From positions 558,001 through 622,000 of the forward strand of contig NZ_JAKIKX010000002.1 of NCBI RefSeq assembly GCF_023283925.1: 64,000 nucleotides of DNA, read 5' to 3'. The position numbers and the translations under genes were made by a program. Numbering within the stretch: the stretch's first letter is position 1; every line of letters begins with the position of its first letter. The DNA comes from Shewanella marisflavi (lineage in GTDB: Bacteria; Pseudomonadota; Gammaproteobacteria; Enterobacterales; Shewanellaceae). The notes beneath the pieces were generated by a model. That model had not been told where the DNA came from. It searched no databases and saw nothing but the letters and a program-made list of their open reading frames with translations. This document shows positions 55,225-63,383 of the stretch, piece by piece.

Positions 55225-55566
55225 ATGTGGTGGCGCATTCTCATCATCTTTCTTGCATTTGCCCTACTGGGCGCCCACTTTATGCGTTTCGGGCAAACCT
55301 TCATTAGCGCAGCGTTTATCCTGGCACCACTACTGCTTTTCATTCGCCATGCAGCGATCACCCGCTCATTACAATTGGTACTGATCGCCAGTAGCATCTT
55401 GGTATGGGGACTGAGTGGCATTGACTATGTGCAGATGCGCATCTCCATGGATGCCCCTTGGTTAAGACTGGCTATTATCATGTCGGCGGTAACGCTTTTT
55501 ACCCTACTGGCCTCTTTTTGCTGCCAGGGTGTTCAGCGCCTCAGACAAGCCAAGCGCCAAAGTTAA
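55225..55566 (+). CDS. Small hydrophobic membrane protein
   Basis: A 113-residue protein with four hydrophobic segments (about 4-16, 25-42, 48-64 and 78-99) and a basic C-terminus (GVQRLRQAKRQS). GAGG lies 8 nt before the ATG. No family recognised. It follows the secreted coiled-coil protein by 95 bp on the same strand and could be part of its transcript, since no terminator was seen between them. Its end overlaps the convergent permease stop by 4 bp. Confidence 0.7.
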   Translation: MWWRILIIFLAFALLGAHFMRFGQTFISAAFILAPLLLFIRHAAITRSLQLVLIASSILVWGLSGIDYVQMRISMDAPWLRLAIIMSAVTLFTLLASFCCQGVQRLRQAKRQS

Positions 55567-57077
55567 ACCACGCAGGACACCTGACCAACCGAGGTACTCT
55601 GTGACAGACGTTTTGCCAGTAACCGCCTTGCCAATGCATCGACTAGCACGTTAAGCAAGGCGGTAACTATCAACAGGTAGAAGGCGTTGTTAAAACGTAT
55701 CTCGCTAAAAGCGCTGTCGATATAGAACCCCAGAGTCATTACGCCAAGTACCCCGAAAATAGCCGTTTCCCGCAATATCACCTCAAAACGATAGAAGAGT
55801 AACGACATCAAATTTGGGTAGATACGAGGTAATATTTCATAGGCATAGTGATCGCTTCGAGCTTGATACAGGGCGCTAGGCTGAACCACTTTATCTTGCC
55901 GCGTCAGCAGATAAGCGATCAAGGCACCGTTATGCAGTCCTAAGGCCAAAATGGCCGGTAGCATTGAAGGGCCGCACAGCATCATAAAGATAAAGGCGAG
56001 AATATACTCAGGCATAGAGCGCATGATAAGTAGGCCCAGCTGCCCAAGTGCCGCAGTCAACTTACCTCGGCTATGAATGCTCACCCATCTGTGACCCACC
56101 AAGGCCAGCAGATGAGTCAGACCAAGGGCACTGACCGCCAAGACCAGGGTCGCCGCCGCACCGGGTAAGGCCTGTTCCAGGGTCAGCCTCTGCCACCAGT
56201 TAAACAAACGCGACATCCCCTCCCCAAAGGCTTGTTGGCCGTGCAGCACCTCGCCAAGACCAGGCGGTAAAATATCCACGCTAATAAACTGCCACACTAA
56301 GCGCATATCAACACCCACTATGGCTGGTAAAGTGATAAGCGAGGCCAGCAGATAGACAGGAAGCAGACGGCGACGGGCCCAAAGGGGAATGCTGCCAATC
56401 AAGACCACGAAGAGGATCAACAGCGCCGCCCCCTCACTATACTTGCCCTGGCGAAAAGCGGTTTCCAGATAGAAGCCCAGGGTTGGCATACCGATAAAAC
56501 CCAATACCGCACTGCTACGCAGAGCACACTCAAACCTGTAACGCACATAGGCCAGCATCAAGGGCAATACATGGCCTAATTTACCGTAAAAATAGCGACT
56601 CAGGCGATCGCAGCCAAAGGGCAAGGTGTCGCTGGTTGTGCGCGGTGACTGCTGCAAAATATCGTGGAACACCCGGGCGAAGGTCGCACCGTAAGGCAAG
56701 GCGATCGCCAGTATCCCTGTCACAGGTGATAAACCAAAGACTTGCAGGAAGAGCAGCGCCCAGAAGATCTCGTGAATGCCCCGCACCATGGCGCAGCAGG
56801 CCGCCACCCAGGGGGAGCGATAAATCAGCGCCAGGGGCGAACCCAGCAGTAGACCAAAGGTCACACCAAGCAGCGCAAAACTCACCGTCTGCCACAGGGC
56901 GCTCAATAATGACTCGGTTGCAAAGAAATCGGGCGTGAGCAGCCCCTGCCCCATGCGCAGCAGCTCTCCCCAGGGATCCAGGTTAATGATGGCTATATCG
57001 ACAAAACAGAGACTGATGGCAATAAGCAACCAGAGCCCTAGGGTCAGTCGCTGCCAGGGACCGACAAATCTACCCAT
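55563..57077 (-). CDS. ABC transporter permease, two fused PhnE-type modules
   Basis: A 504-residue inner-membrane protein about twice the usual PhnE size. The two halves are homologous: YRFECALRSSAVLGFIGMPT near 180-200 matches YRFEVILRETAIFGVLGVMT near 435-455, and both are followed by LGFY...AF. Each half has the EAA-like loop that contacts the ATPase, so one polypeptide probably replaces the permease dimer. It overlaps the ATPase gene by 8 bp. Likely substrate, by association with the binding protein: a phosphonate-, phosphite- or selenate-like oxyanion. Confidence 0.9.
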   Translation of the reverse strand: MGRFVGPWQRLTLGLWLLIAISLCFVDIAIINLDPWGELLRMGQGLLTPDFFATESLLSALWQTVSFALLGVTFGLLLGSPLALIYRSPWVAACCAMVRGIHEIFWALLFLQVFGLSPVTGILAIALPYGATFARVFHDILQQSPRTTSDTLPFGCDRLSRYFYGKLGHVLPLMLAYVRYRFECALRSSAVLGFIGMPTLGFYLETAFRQGKYSEGAALLILFVVLIGSIPLWARRRLLPVYLLASLITLPAIVGVDMRLVWQFISVDILPPGLGEVLHGQQAFGEGMSRLFNWWQRLTLEQALPGAAATLVLAVSALGLTHLLALVGHRWVSIHSRGKLTAALGQLGLLIMRSMPEYILAFIFMMLCGPSMLPAILALGLHNGALIAYLLTRQDKVVQPSALYQARSDHYAYEILPRIYPNLMSLLFYRFEVILRETAIFGVLGVMTLGFYIDSAFSEIRFNNAFYLLIVTALLNVLVDALARRLLAKRLSQSTSVGQVSCVV

Positions 57078-57744
57078 GTGGCGGCGATGCCATCTGGGTA
57101 TCGAAAAAGCGCGCCAACTGCTGGCTATCGAGTTGGCTCGTCGGCTTATCGAGCACGAGTTTGCCCTCGCTCAAGCCGATGATTCTGTCAAAATTTTGCA
57201 GCGCCAGATCGCTGTCATGCAGCACCATGATCACTGTCTCATGACGCACCTTGACCAAATTGAGCAATCGCTGGGCCATCATAGGATCTAACGCTGAAAA
57301 CGACTCATCACCGATAAACACGGCTTGCTGCTGATAAAGGGCTCTGGCTAGGGCAACACGCTGGCGCTGTCCACCTGAAAGAGATGACACTGCGGTTTCT
57401 ATGGGCGCCTCAAGATAGAGGTCGCGGCACAGCTGCTGCACCTCTTGGCAAGGCGTGGCCATCGGCCAAACCAGGTTGAGTAGATTATAACCAAACCAGT
57501 GCCTCGCCAAAGCGCCCATGTAGACGTTATGGAACACACTCAAGGCATCCACCAGTCCCTGGGATTGACTGCACAGCGCGGCATCTTGTTTGAGCTGCTG
57601 ATAAAGGTAGGTCAGCAGCGTCGACTTGCCCGCGCCGGAAGGACCGACAATGGCTAAGGCCTCTCCTCGCTTGACCGACAAATCAAGATCGCGAATCACC
57701 TGAGTATCTTGATAACTCAGGCTAAGAGATTCAATATTGAGCAC
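57070..57744 (-). CDS. ABC transporter ATPase (PhnC-like)
   Basis: A 224-residue ATPase. Walker A is VGPSGAGKSTLL (near 34-45), the ABC signature VSSLSGGQRQRVALARAL is near 119-136, and Walker B is AVFIGDESFSALDP (near 140-153). The Walker B context ends DES rather than the usual DEP. The start codon is GTG, 4 bp after the binding-protein stop. It powers the fused permease downstream. Confidence 0.92.
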   Translation of the reverse strand: MLNIESLSLSYQDTQVIRDLDLSVKRGEALAIVGPSGAGKSTLLTYLYQQLKQDAALCSQSQGLVDALSVFHNVYMGALARHWFGYNLLNLVWPMATPCQEVQQLCRDLYLEAPIETAVSSLSGGQRQRVALARALYQQQAVFIGDESFSALDPMMAQRLLNLVKVRHETVIMVLHDSDLALQNFDRIIGLSEGKLVLDKPTSQLDSQQLARFFDTQMASPPHG

Positions 57745-57748
57745 AGTG

Positions 57749-58603
57749 TTAATCTAGTAAGCCGATAGCCGTTGCCACAGACTCGATAGGCTCGTAATCT
57801 GCGTTATCCGCCTCAACAAACGACTGACGAGGGAAGCTGGCCAAAAGGTCGGGATCCTTCATATCCAGCAGCGCCTTGGTTAACTTCTCGGTAAAGCCTT
57901 CTCCAAAACGCACGTCTGCATCGGCACGCACTGTCCACTGATAGTCTGGGTAAGCAGGGGTTTCCCAAATAACTTTTACCTTATTGGTATCGACACTGCC
58001 ATTAGCCACTGCGGTTTCCCAAACCTTATAATTAACGGCGCCGACTTGGTAAGCCCCAGCTTCAACCTGAGCTATAGTGCGGCTATGGTCACCCGAGAAG
58101 CCGACACGAGTAAAGATCTCATCGACCTGCTTACCCATGTTGCGCTCGATATAAAATTGCGGCATCAGGCGACCCGAAGTCGAGCCTTTCGAACCAAAGG
58201 TAAAGGTATAGCCGTTAAGGTTAGGGAAATTGCTCGAATCCTCAAGTGGCGTCGAAGCATTCGCGATAAAGAAGCTCTTAAAATATTGATCTTCATACCC
58301 TTGTGCGATCGCTCGTGAGCCGGGCACTAAACGTCTCGCCTGCACACCAGAAAGGCCGCCAAACCAGGCCAGCTGCACCTGATTGTTACGAAATGCGGTC
58401 ACCGCTGCAGCGTAAGACTTTACCGGCACATACTGAACATCCACACCCAGCTGAGTCTCTAGATACTTGGCCACCTTATCAAAACGTGTCTTAAGCTGAC
58501 TCTCGTTTTCATCAGGGATCGCCGTGAAAATGAAGGTCTCAGCTAAGGTTGCTGGCACGAACAGACATGTAAAAACAAGGGGTAATATTTTAACTAGGGG
58601 CAT
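57749..58603 (-). CDS. Periplasmic oxyanion-binding protein (PhnD-like, putative selenate transporter subfamily)
   Basis: A 284-residue binding protein with a signal peptide (MPLVKILPLVFTCLFVPATLA). The mature protein begins ETFIFTAIPDENESQLKTRF. Motifs AWFGGLSGVQARRL (near 79) and FTFGSKGSTSGRLMPQFY (near 135) match, as I recall, the subgroup annotated as putative selenate ABC transporter binding proteins, close to PhnD and PtxB. Phosphonate or phosphite is the alternative. It is the first gene of a three-gene transport operon with a 241-bp leader region toward the divergent PhoP-like gene; nothing clear was seen in it apart from AT-rich promoter-like DNA. Confidence 0.9.
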   Translation of the reverse strand: MPLVKILPLVFTCLFVPATLAETFIFTAIPDENESQLKTRFDKVAKYLETQLGVDVQYVPVKSYAAAVTAFRNNQVQLAWFGGLSGVQARRLVPGSRAIAQGYEDQYFKSFFIANASTPLEDSSNFPNLNGYTFTFGSKGSTSGRLMPQFYIERNMGKQVDEIFTRVGFSGDHSRTIAQVEAGAYQVGAVNYKVWETAVANGSVDTNKVKVIWETPAYPDYQWTVRADADVRFGEGFTEKLTKALLDMKDPDLLASFPRQSFVEADNADYEPIESVATAIGLLD

Positions 58604-58844
58604 AATGGGCCTAAACGAGTATGAAATTTACGGAATTCTAACCATTTAGCCGGCAAATTAACAGGCGAAACCATAGCGGTTAGCTCACAAAAAACCTTCA
58701 CTCAAACCATGTTTTAAGATGAGTCAGTCCCTGTTAAGCTAACCTATTATAAATTAATGTTTTATGAAACGTCCTCAGCTTGGCTGAAATATCGCCTCCC
58801 AGGGTTACCAAGCGAGCAGGTTAAAGATGAAATAGGCAAAGTAT

Positions 58845-59519
58845 ATGAGAATTTTAGTTGTTGAAGATGATCCTCTCCTGTCCCACCACCTCAAGGTACA
58901 GCTAAGTGAGTTGGGCAATCAGGTTCAGGTGGCTCAAACGGCCAAAGAGGGCTTTTACCAGGCAACTAACTACCCGATAGATATCGCCATCATCGACCTT
59001 GGCCTGCCGGATCAAGATGGCATAGACCTGATTCAATCTCTGCGCAAGGCGGAACTAAAGGCCCCTATTTTAATCCTCACAGCCCGGGTTAACTGGCAAG
59101 ATAAGGTAGAGGGGTTAAACGCCGGCGCAGATGACTACCTGGTCAAGCCCTTTCAAAAGGAGGAGTTGGTAGCACGTCTCGACGCCCTGATTCGTCGCAG
59201 CGCCGGCTTCGTAAAACCGCAAATCACTAGCGGCCAGCTGGAGTTAGACCTTGCCGCTAAGCAGGTCAGTCTCGATGAAGTCCCCATGGAAGTGACGGCC
59301 TTTGAATATCAGATCTTGGAATACCTGATGCGTCACTGCCATGAAGTAGTAGCCAAGCAGCGACTATTGGACGTGATCTACGGTGACAAGGAAGGGGATC
59401 CCAATACCATAGAGGTAATGGTTAGCCGCCTGCGTAAGAAACTCACCAAAGGTGGACTTGAAAACCCTATCGCTACCATACGCGGCCAAGGCTACAAATT
59501 TAATCTGCCATGCAAATAA
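58845..59519 (+). CDS. OmpR-family response regulator (PhoP-like)
   Basis: A 224-residue response regulator. The receiver domain has its phosphoacceptor Asp in IAIIDLGLPDQDG (near 51) and Lys in YLVKPFQKEEL (near 102). The C-terminal winged helix contains LMRHCHEVVAKQRLLDVIYG and IRGQGYKFN. Sequence and partner suggest the PhoP/QseB group. It overlaps the kinase start by 10 bp. No PhoP-box direct repeat was recognised upstream. Confidence 0.9.
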   Translation: MRILVVEDDPLLSHHLKVQLSELGNQVQVAQTAKEGFYQATNYPIDIAIIDLGLPDQDGIDLIQSLRKAELKAPILILTARVNWQDKVEGLNAGADDYLVKPFQKEELVARLDALIRRSAGFVKPQITSGQLELDLAAKQVSLDEVPMEVTAFEYQILEYLMRHCHEVVAKQRLLDVIYGDKEGDPNTIEVMVSRLRKKLTKGGLENPIATIRGQGYKFNLPCK

Positions 59520-60859
59520 AATTTAAACCTAAACAACGTCTGCTCACGCGGATGTTTGTCACTTCGCTGTCGATTATCGCCCTAGTGGGATTTGGTCTCG
59601 CTTGGCTGGTCAACCTGTTATACGCACAAAACACCTATAACGAAGAGACTGCTAAGCTAATCGCCGAGATCCCCAAGGTCGCCGCAGAACTTAGAGAACA
59701 TAATCTCATCCCTGAGACCTCAGAATGGCTCGAAGAAAACAACACCCCCAAACGCTATATCATCGCCAGCTGTGATGAACACTTCAAACAGGTGTGGACC
59801 TCATCCTTGGCCGTTGACCGCGGCCTATTCGATACCTGTGAACGCTTCAATGAGATCCGTTTGGATGCACCGCCCTATTATCTGACTCTGGCCGATAGCA
59901 AAAGCTACTTTGTCTACCTATTGTCGGTAGAAATCGCTCAGCATAAATACAACCTGCTGGTGATGAAAGATGCACAAAAGCTGGAACAGGAGTTCGATAA
60001 ATTTAGTCGCCGTACCTACTGGCGCTTAGGCATGATCATGGCGCTAGCCTTGGTATTACTGATCAGTGCGGGCTACTGGGGTATGCGCCCCTTAGTGCGT
60101 ATGCGCAACGAGTTACAACAGGTCAGCAGTGGCAAAACCAAAGCACTGTCTGAAGACTACCCGGTCGAGCTTGAAGGCGTTACACAGGCATTAAACAAGC
60201 TGCTGGTGCAATCGAGCGCGCAACAGGAAAGATACCAAAATGCCATGAACGACCTGGCCCATAGTCTCAAAACCAGGTTAGCAGCAGTACACGCGATCAC
60301 TGACGATCAAACCTTGAGCAAATCAAGCGCCAGCGAGAAGATTATGGAGCAGGTGAGCCAAATGGATCAGTTGGTGAAATATCAGCTAAAAAGAGCCATG
60401 TTGGGACGCAAAGGCCTGAAACAGGAACAGACTTTAGTCGCCCCTTTAGTTGAGCAGCTATCACAAATGCTGTTTAAGGTGTACCGCGACAAACAGATCC
60501 AGTTTCATGCCGATATTCCAGCCGAGCAAGTGTTCCCTGGGGACAAAGGCGACTTGATGGAGCTTTGCGGCAACCTGATGGAAAACGCCTTCAAGCTCTG
60601 CATCAGCAAGGTGAGCGTCACCGCCTGTTATAGCGATAACAGTGAGTTCGTTTTGATCGTTGAAGATGATGGCCCGGGCGTGCCCGAAGCCATACGTAAA
60701 CGCATCATAGAACGTGGCGTGCGTGCTGACACCCAAAAGGCTGGGCAAGGAATAGGGCTTGCCGTCTGTAACGAGATTGTCTCAAGCTACAACGGCAGCC
60801 TCGATATAGATACCTCATCCCTCGAAGGGGCGAGGTTCACCATCAAGATCCCGCTCTAA
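59510..60859 (+). CDS. PhoQ-like sensor histidine kinase
   Basis: A 449-residue kinase with membrane segments at about 15-37 and 172-193, a periplasmic PhoQ-like sensor (about 38-170), a HAMP-like linker, and a HisKA domain whose H-box reads DLAHSLKTRLAAVHA (near 250). The ATPase domain has GNLMENAFKL and GQGIGLAVCNEIV. In PhoQ and nearly all HisKA kinases the residue five after the histidine is proline (HSLKTPL); here it is arginine. It is translated by overlap with the regulator gene, and its end overlaps the convergent oxygenase by 4 bp. Confidence 0.9.
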   Translation: MQIKFKPKQRLLTRMFVTSLSIIALVGFGLAWLVNLLYAQNTYNEETAKLIAEIPKVAAELREHNLIPETSEWLEENNTPKRYIIASCDEHFKQVWTSSLAVDRGLFDTCERFNEIRLDAPPYYLTLADSKSYFVYLLSVEIAQHKYNLLVMKDAQKLEQEFDKFSRRTYWRLGMIMALALVLLISAGYWGMRPLVRMRNELQQVSSGKTKALSEDYPVELEGVTQALNKLLVQSSAQQERYQNAMNDLAHSLKTRLAAVHAITDDQTLSKSSASEKIMEQVSQMDQLVKYQLKRAMLGRKGLKQEQTLVAPLVEQLSQMLFKVYRDKQIQFHADIPAEQVFPGDKGDLMELCGNLMENAFKLCISKVSVTACYSDNSEFVLIVEDDGPGVPEAIRKRIIERGVRADTQKAGQGIGLAVCNEIVSSYNGSLDIDTSSLEGARFTIKIPL

Positions 60860-61551
60860 CCTAGCGGAGCATATAGCTTTTCGGCACGGTTAAACATCAC
60901 CCAGGAGGTGGCGATATATTTATCGCCACTGATGGGCATGTTGCCTCTATGACTATGGGTAAAACCAGCAGGCGCTATCACCATGGTGCCCTTCTTCGGC
61001 TGGATCTTACGCTGCTGATAGAAAAACTCGGTTTCACCGCCCTCTTCCACATCATTGAGGTAATACATATAAAGCACTACCCTGTGCAGCGCTTCGTTAT
61101 GCTCCATCTGTGGGAACTGCTCCGAATGCCAGTGCGGATAGCCTCCCTTACCCTGTTGATAACGCTGGATATTGATGCTGCCACTACGATACAGGTACTG
61201 CACTAAAGGCTGAACCCTATGACGTCCCAAGGTATCGAAGTTCTCCGGAGTTAAGGTCTGCGGCTTGCCCTGCTCATCGGCTAATGTCACCGCCACGGCC
61301 CCCATTAATCCCAAGGCATATTTTTCAAAATATTGCGCGCTGTGTTTTAGCGTATAATTAAGGAGTTCGTTTCTCAGTGGCAGTAACTCCTGAAAGTTAT
61401 CCATGGTGATGTCACGGCTAATTTTCTTTTCAAGGTCGACACCATGACCGGTTATACCATCAATGACACCAGGATGTGTGTTGACGGTCTCCATGAGACG
61501 ATCACACAACTCATCGGGTATGGCATTGGGGTAAACTTCAATGAAATCCAT
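60856..61551 (-). CDS. 2-oxoglutarate/Fe(II)-dependent oxygenase (prolyl-4-hydroxylase-like)
   Basis: A 231-residue protein with a double-stranded beta-helix core in the C-terminal half. The proximal metal site lies in YPHWHSEQFPQ (near 139-149), with YMYYLNDVEEGGETEF after it. The distal histidine is in FTHSHRGNMPISGDK (near 198-212), and the following Lys could bind 2-oxoglutarate. The usual HxD dyad is not obvious: the proximal site reads HWHSE, so the acidic ligand may be the Glu. The substrate is unknown; related bacterial proteins hydroxylate protein prolines or small molecules. Confidence 0.82.
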   Translation of the reverse strand: MDFIEVYPNAIPDELCDRLMETVNTHPGVIDGITGHGVDLEKKISRDITMDNFQELLPLRNELLNYTLKHSAQYFEKYALGLMGAVAVTLADEQGKPQTLTPENFDTLGRHRVQPLVQYLYRSGSINIQRYQQGKGGYPHWHSEQFPQMEHNEALHRVVLYMYYLNDVEEGGETEFFYQQRKIQPKKGTMVIAPAGFTHSHRGNMPISGDKYIATSWVMFNRAEKLYAPLG

Positions 61552-61671
61552 GTATAACTCGCTAAATTAGACTATTTTGTGATGCAACTATGCTGACACA
61601 CTGCTTAAGTAATTGTAAAGCCAGCTGGTTGAGATAAAATAGCCTGAAAAATAAGGCAAGCGTAAAGTCAC

Positions 61672-62937
61672 ATGAGCAAAAGCTGTAAGGTAAGCACAAA
61701 CCAATTACAAGTCGGCAATTTTGTTAGATTACCTGTCTCTTGGAAAGATCATCCCTTTCTTTTTAACTCTTTTACACTCAAACAAGAAGCGCAAATAGAA
61801 CTGATTAAAAAACTCGATATCGACTATGTGTTTGTCGATCTCGACAAAAGCAGCACGCCACCACTGGCAAAAAAAGATGCCTACGATACACCCAGTTTCA
61901 AAGATGAAAGTGATTTGCAGCAGCTGAGTCAGCAGATGAGTCAGAACAAGCAAGAGCGCATCGAACACCTTAAGAAGCTCAAGCGAGATCTGAAAAAAAC
62001 CGAACAGGAATTTGATCGCTCCGTTGCCATCATGCGCAATTTGGTTGCCAAACTCAGAAACCGCCCACTCAATGCCATTTCCGATGCTAAGGAACTGATC
62101 CACAGCATTACCGAAGAGCTGCTGAACTCAGATAACTTGGTGCTGCATTTGATGAGCGATGCTAAAGACAGCGAAGGGATCTACTATCATTCGCTCAACG
62201 TCGCCGTACTCTCAATGATGATCGCCAAAGAGCTGGATTGGCCACGGGAAGATATTGAAGCGGTCGGCATGGGCGCCCTGTTCCACGACACGGGCAAACT
62301 TAAGATCCCATCTCAACTGTTACGCAAAAAAACGCCCCTCACTCAGCCCGAAATCAACTTCATCAAGCAACATCCGGCTATGGGTGTAGAACTGTTAAAG
62401 CTCGCCAATAACTTTCCTGAAGATGCTACGCCAATAGTCAGAGACCATCACGAGTTTCTCGACGGCAGCGGTTACCCCAAAGGGTTAAAGGCGGAGCAGA
62501 TCAGCCTGCCAACACAGTTAGTTGCGGCAGTGAACCTTTACGACCAACTCTGCCATCCCGAGGGGCAGACAAAAGCAAGAACCCCCTATGCGGCGCTTGG
62601 ATATCTATATAAGAACTATAGAGAACGATTGAATCAAGAAGCTGTCGGAAAACTGATTAAGATGCTGGGTGTCTACCCGCCCGGCAGTGTGGTCGAACTC
62701 TCCAGCGGACAATTTGCCATGGTGATGGCCGTGAACCTTGAGAAGATCCTCTTCCCCAGAATCTTGGTCTACGATGCCTTGGTTCCCAAAGAACAAGCAC
62801 CTATTGTCGATCTGGAAAGCGAGGGCTTAACCATAGTCCGATGTATCGCTCCATCGGCCCTGCCGGAGAAGATATTTAAGTACCTCAGCCCCCGAGAAAG
62901 AGTCAGTTATTTCTTCGGTGGTGATAAGAAAGGATAG
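61672..62937 (+). CDS. HD-GYP domain cyclic-di-GMP phosphodiesterase
   Basis: A 421-residue protein. The N-terminal DUF3391-like region (about 1-130) begins SKSCKVSTNQLQVGNFVRLP and includes a charged helix. The HD-GYP domain (about 140-400) has YHSLNVAVLSMMIAKEL, FHDTGKLKIP (the HD pair near 203), RDHHEFLDGSGYPKGL (the GYP motif, near 258) and TQLVAAVNLYDQL. All catalytic residues look intact, so it should hydrolyse cyclic-di-GMP to GMP and favour motility over biofilm. Single gene. Confidence 0.93.
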   Translation: MSKSCKVSTNQLQVGNFVRLPVSWKDHPFLFNSFTLKQEAQIELIKKLDIDYVFVDLDKSSTPPLAKKDAYDTPSFKDESDLQQLSQQMSQNKQERIEHLKKLKRDLKKTEQEFDRSVAIMRNLVAKLRNRPLNAISDAKELIHSITEELLNSDNLVLHLMSDAKDSEGIYYHSLNVAVLSMMIAKELDWPREDIEAVGMGALFHDTGKLKIPSQLLRKKTPLTQPEINFIKQHPAMGVELLKLANNFPEDATPIVRDHHEFLDGSGYPKGLKAEQISLPTQLVAAVNLYDQLCHPEGQTKARTPYAALGYLYKNYRERLNQEAVGKLIKMLGVYPPGSVVELSSGQFAMVMAVNLEKILFPRILVYDALVPKEQAPIVDLESEGLTIVRCIAPSALPEKIFKYLSPRERVSYFFGGDKKG

Positions 62938-62943
62938 TCGCCC

Positions 62944-62964
62944 CAAAGCCGCTTGATGCGGCTT
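62944..62964 (+). terminator. Possible terminator after the HD-GYP gene
   Basis: AAAGCCGC and GCGGCTTT pair over a short loop, 8 bp past the stop. The T-run is weak (TTTACTGTCTTTC), so efficiency is uncertain. Confidence 0.5.
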
Positions 62965-63042
62965 TACTGTCTTTCTGCGCTAGCCAGACTAAAATTAAAA
63001 TATGGCCTTGCGTTATGGCGTATATGCGCTAAGGAAAAGATA

Positions 63043-63351
63043 ATGGTAGAACTACCCGACTTCGACAGTTTACAGTGGTTGGCACAGCATGCACCGCAGC
63101 AATTAGCGACGCTGCAGAAAAACCTCAATAAGGCGTTAATTAGCGAAGCTCACGCCAGCAATCGCGCTCAACTGGAGACAATCCGCTATCATTTGGAATT
63201 AAAGCTGTCTCGCTGCACCAATCCCTACTCACGTTGTTATCTTGCCCTACAGCTAATGAATGATAAATTCATCACCCTAAATCAGGTTATCAATCAACCC
63301 GATCTCTATACAGACAAAAGAGCCAAAGTGCTTTGCTATCCAAGTAAATAA
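63043..63351 (+). CDS. DUF3135 family protein
   Basis: A 102-residue soluble helical protein beginning MVELPDFDSLQWLAQHAPQQ, which fits DUF3135 as I remember it (LPxFDxLxxLAxxxP). The C-terminal half contains SRCTNPYSRCYLALQLMNDK. AAGGAAAAG lies 6 nt before the ATG at 63043; the longer frame reads through the hairpin and is unlikely. Function unknown. Convergent with corA. Confidence 0.75.
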   Translation: MVELPDFDSLQWLAQHAPQQLATLQKNLNKALISEAHASNRAQLETIRYHLELKLSRCTNPYSRCYLALQLMNDKFITLNQVINQPDLYTDKRAKVLCYPSK

Positions 63352-63383
63352 CTCAGCACCTTTAGCTCTTGCCAGACTTTTAT

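Noticed and set aside
58604..58844. PhoP box before the PhoP-like regulator
   Set aside because: TGTTTTA and TGTTAAG occur near 58710-58740, but their spacing does not fit the 11-bp direct-repeat PhoP box.
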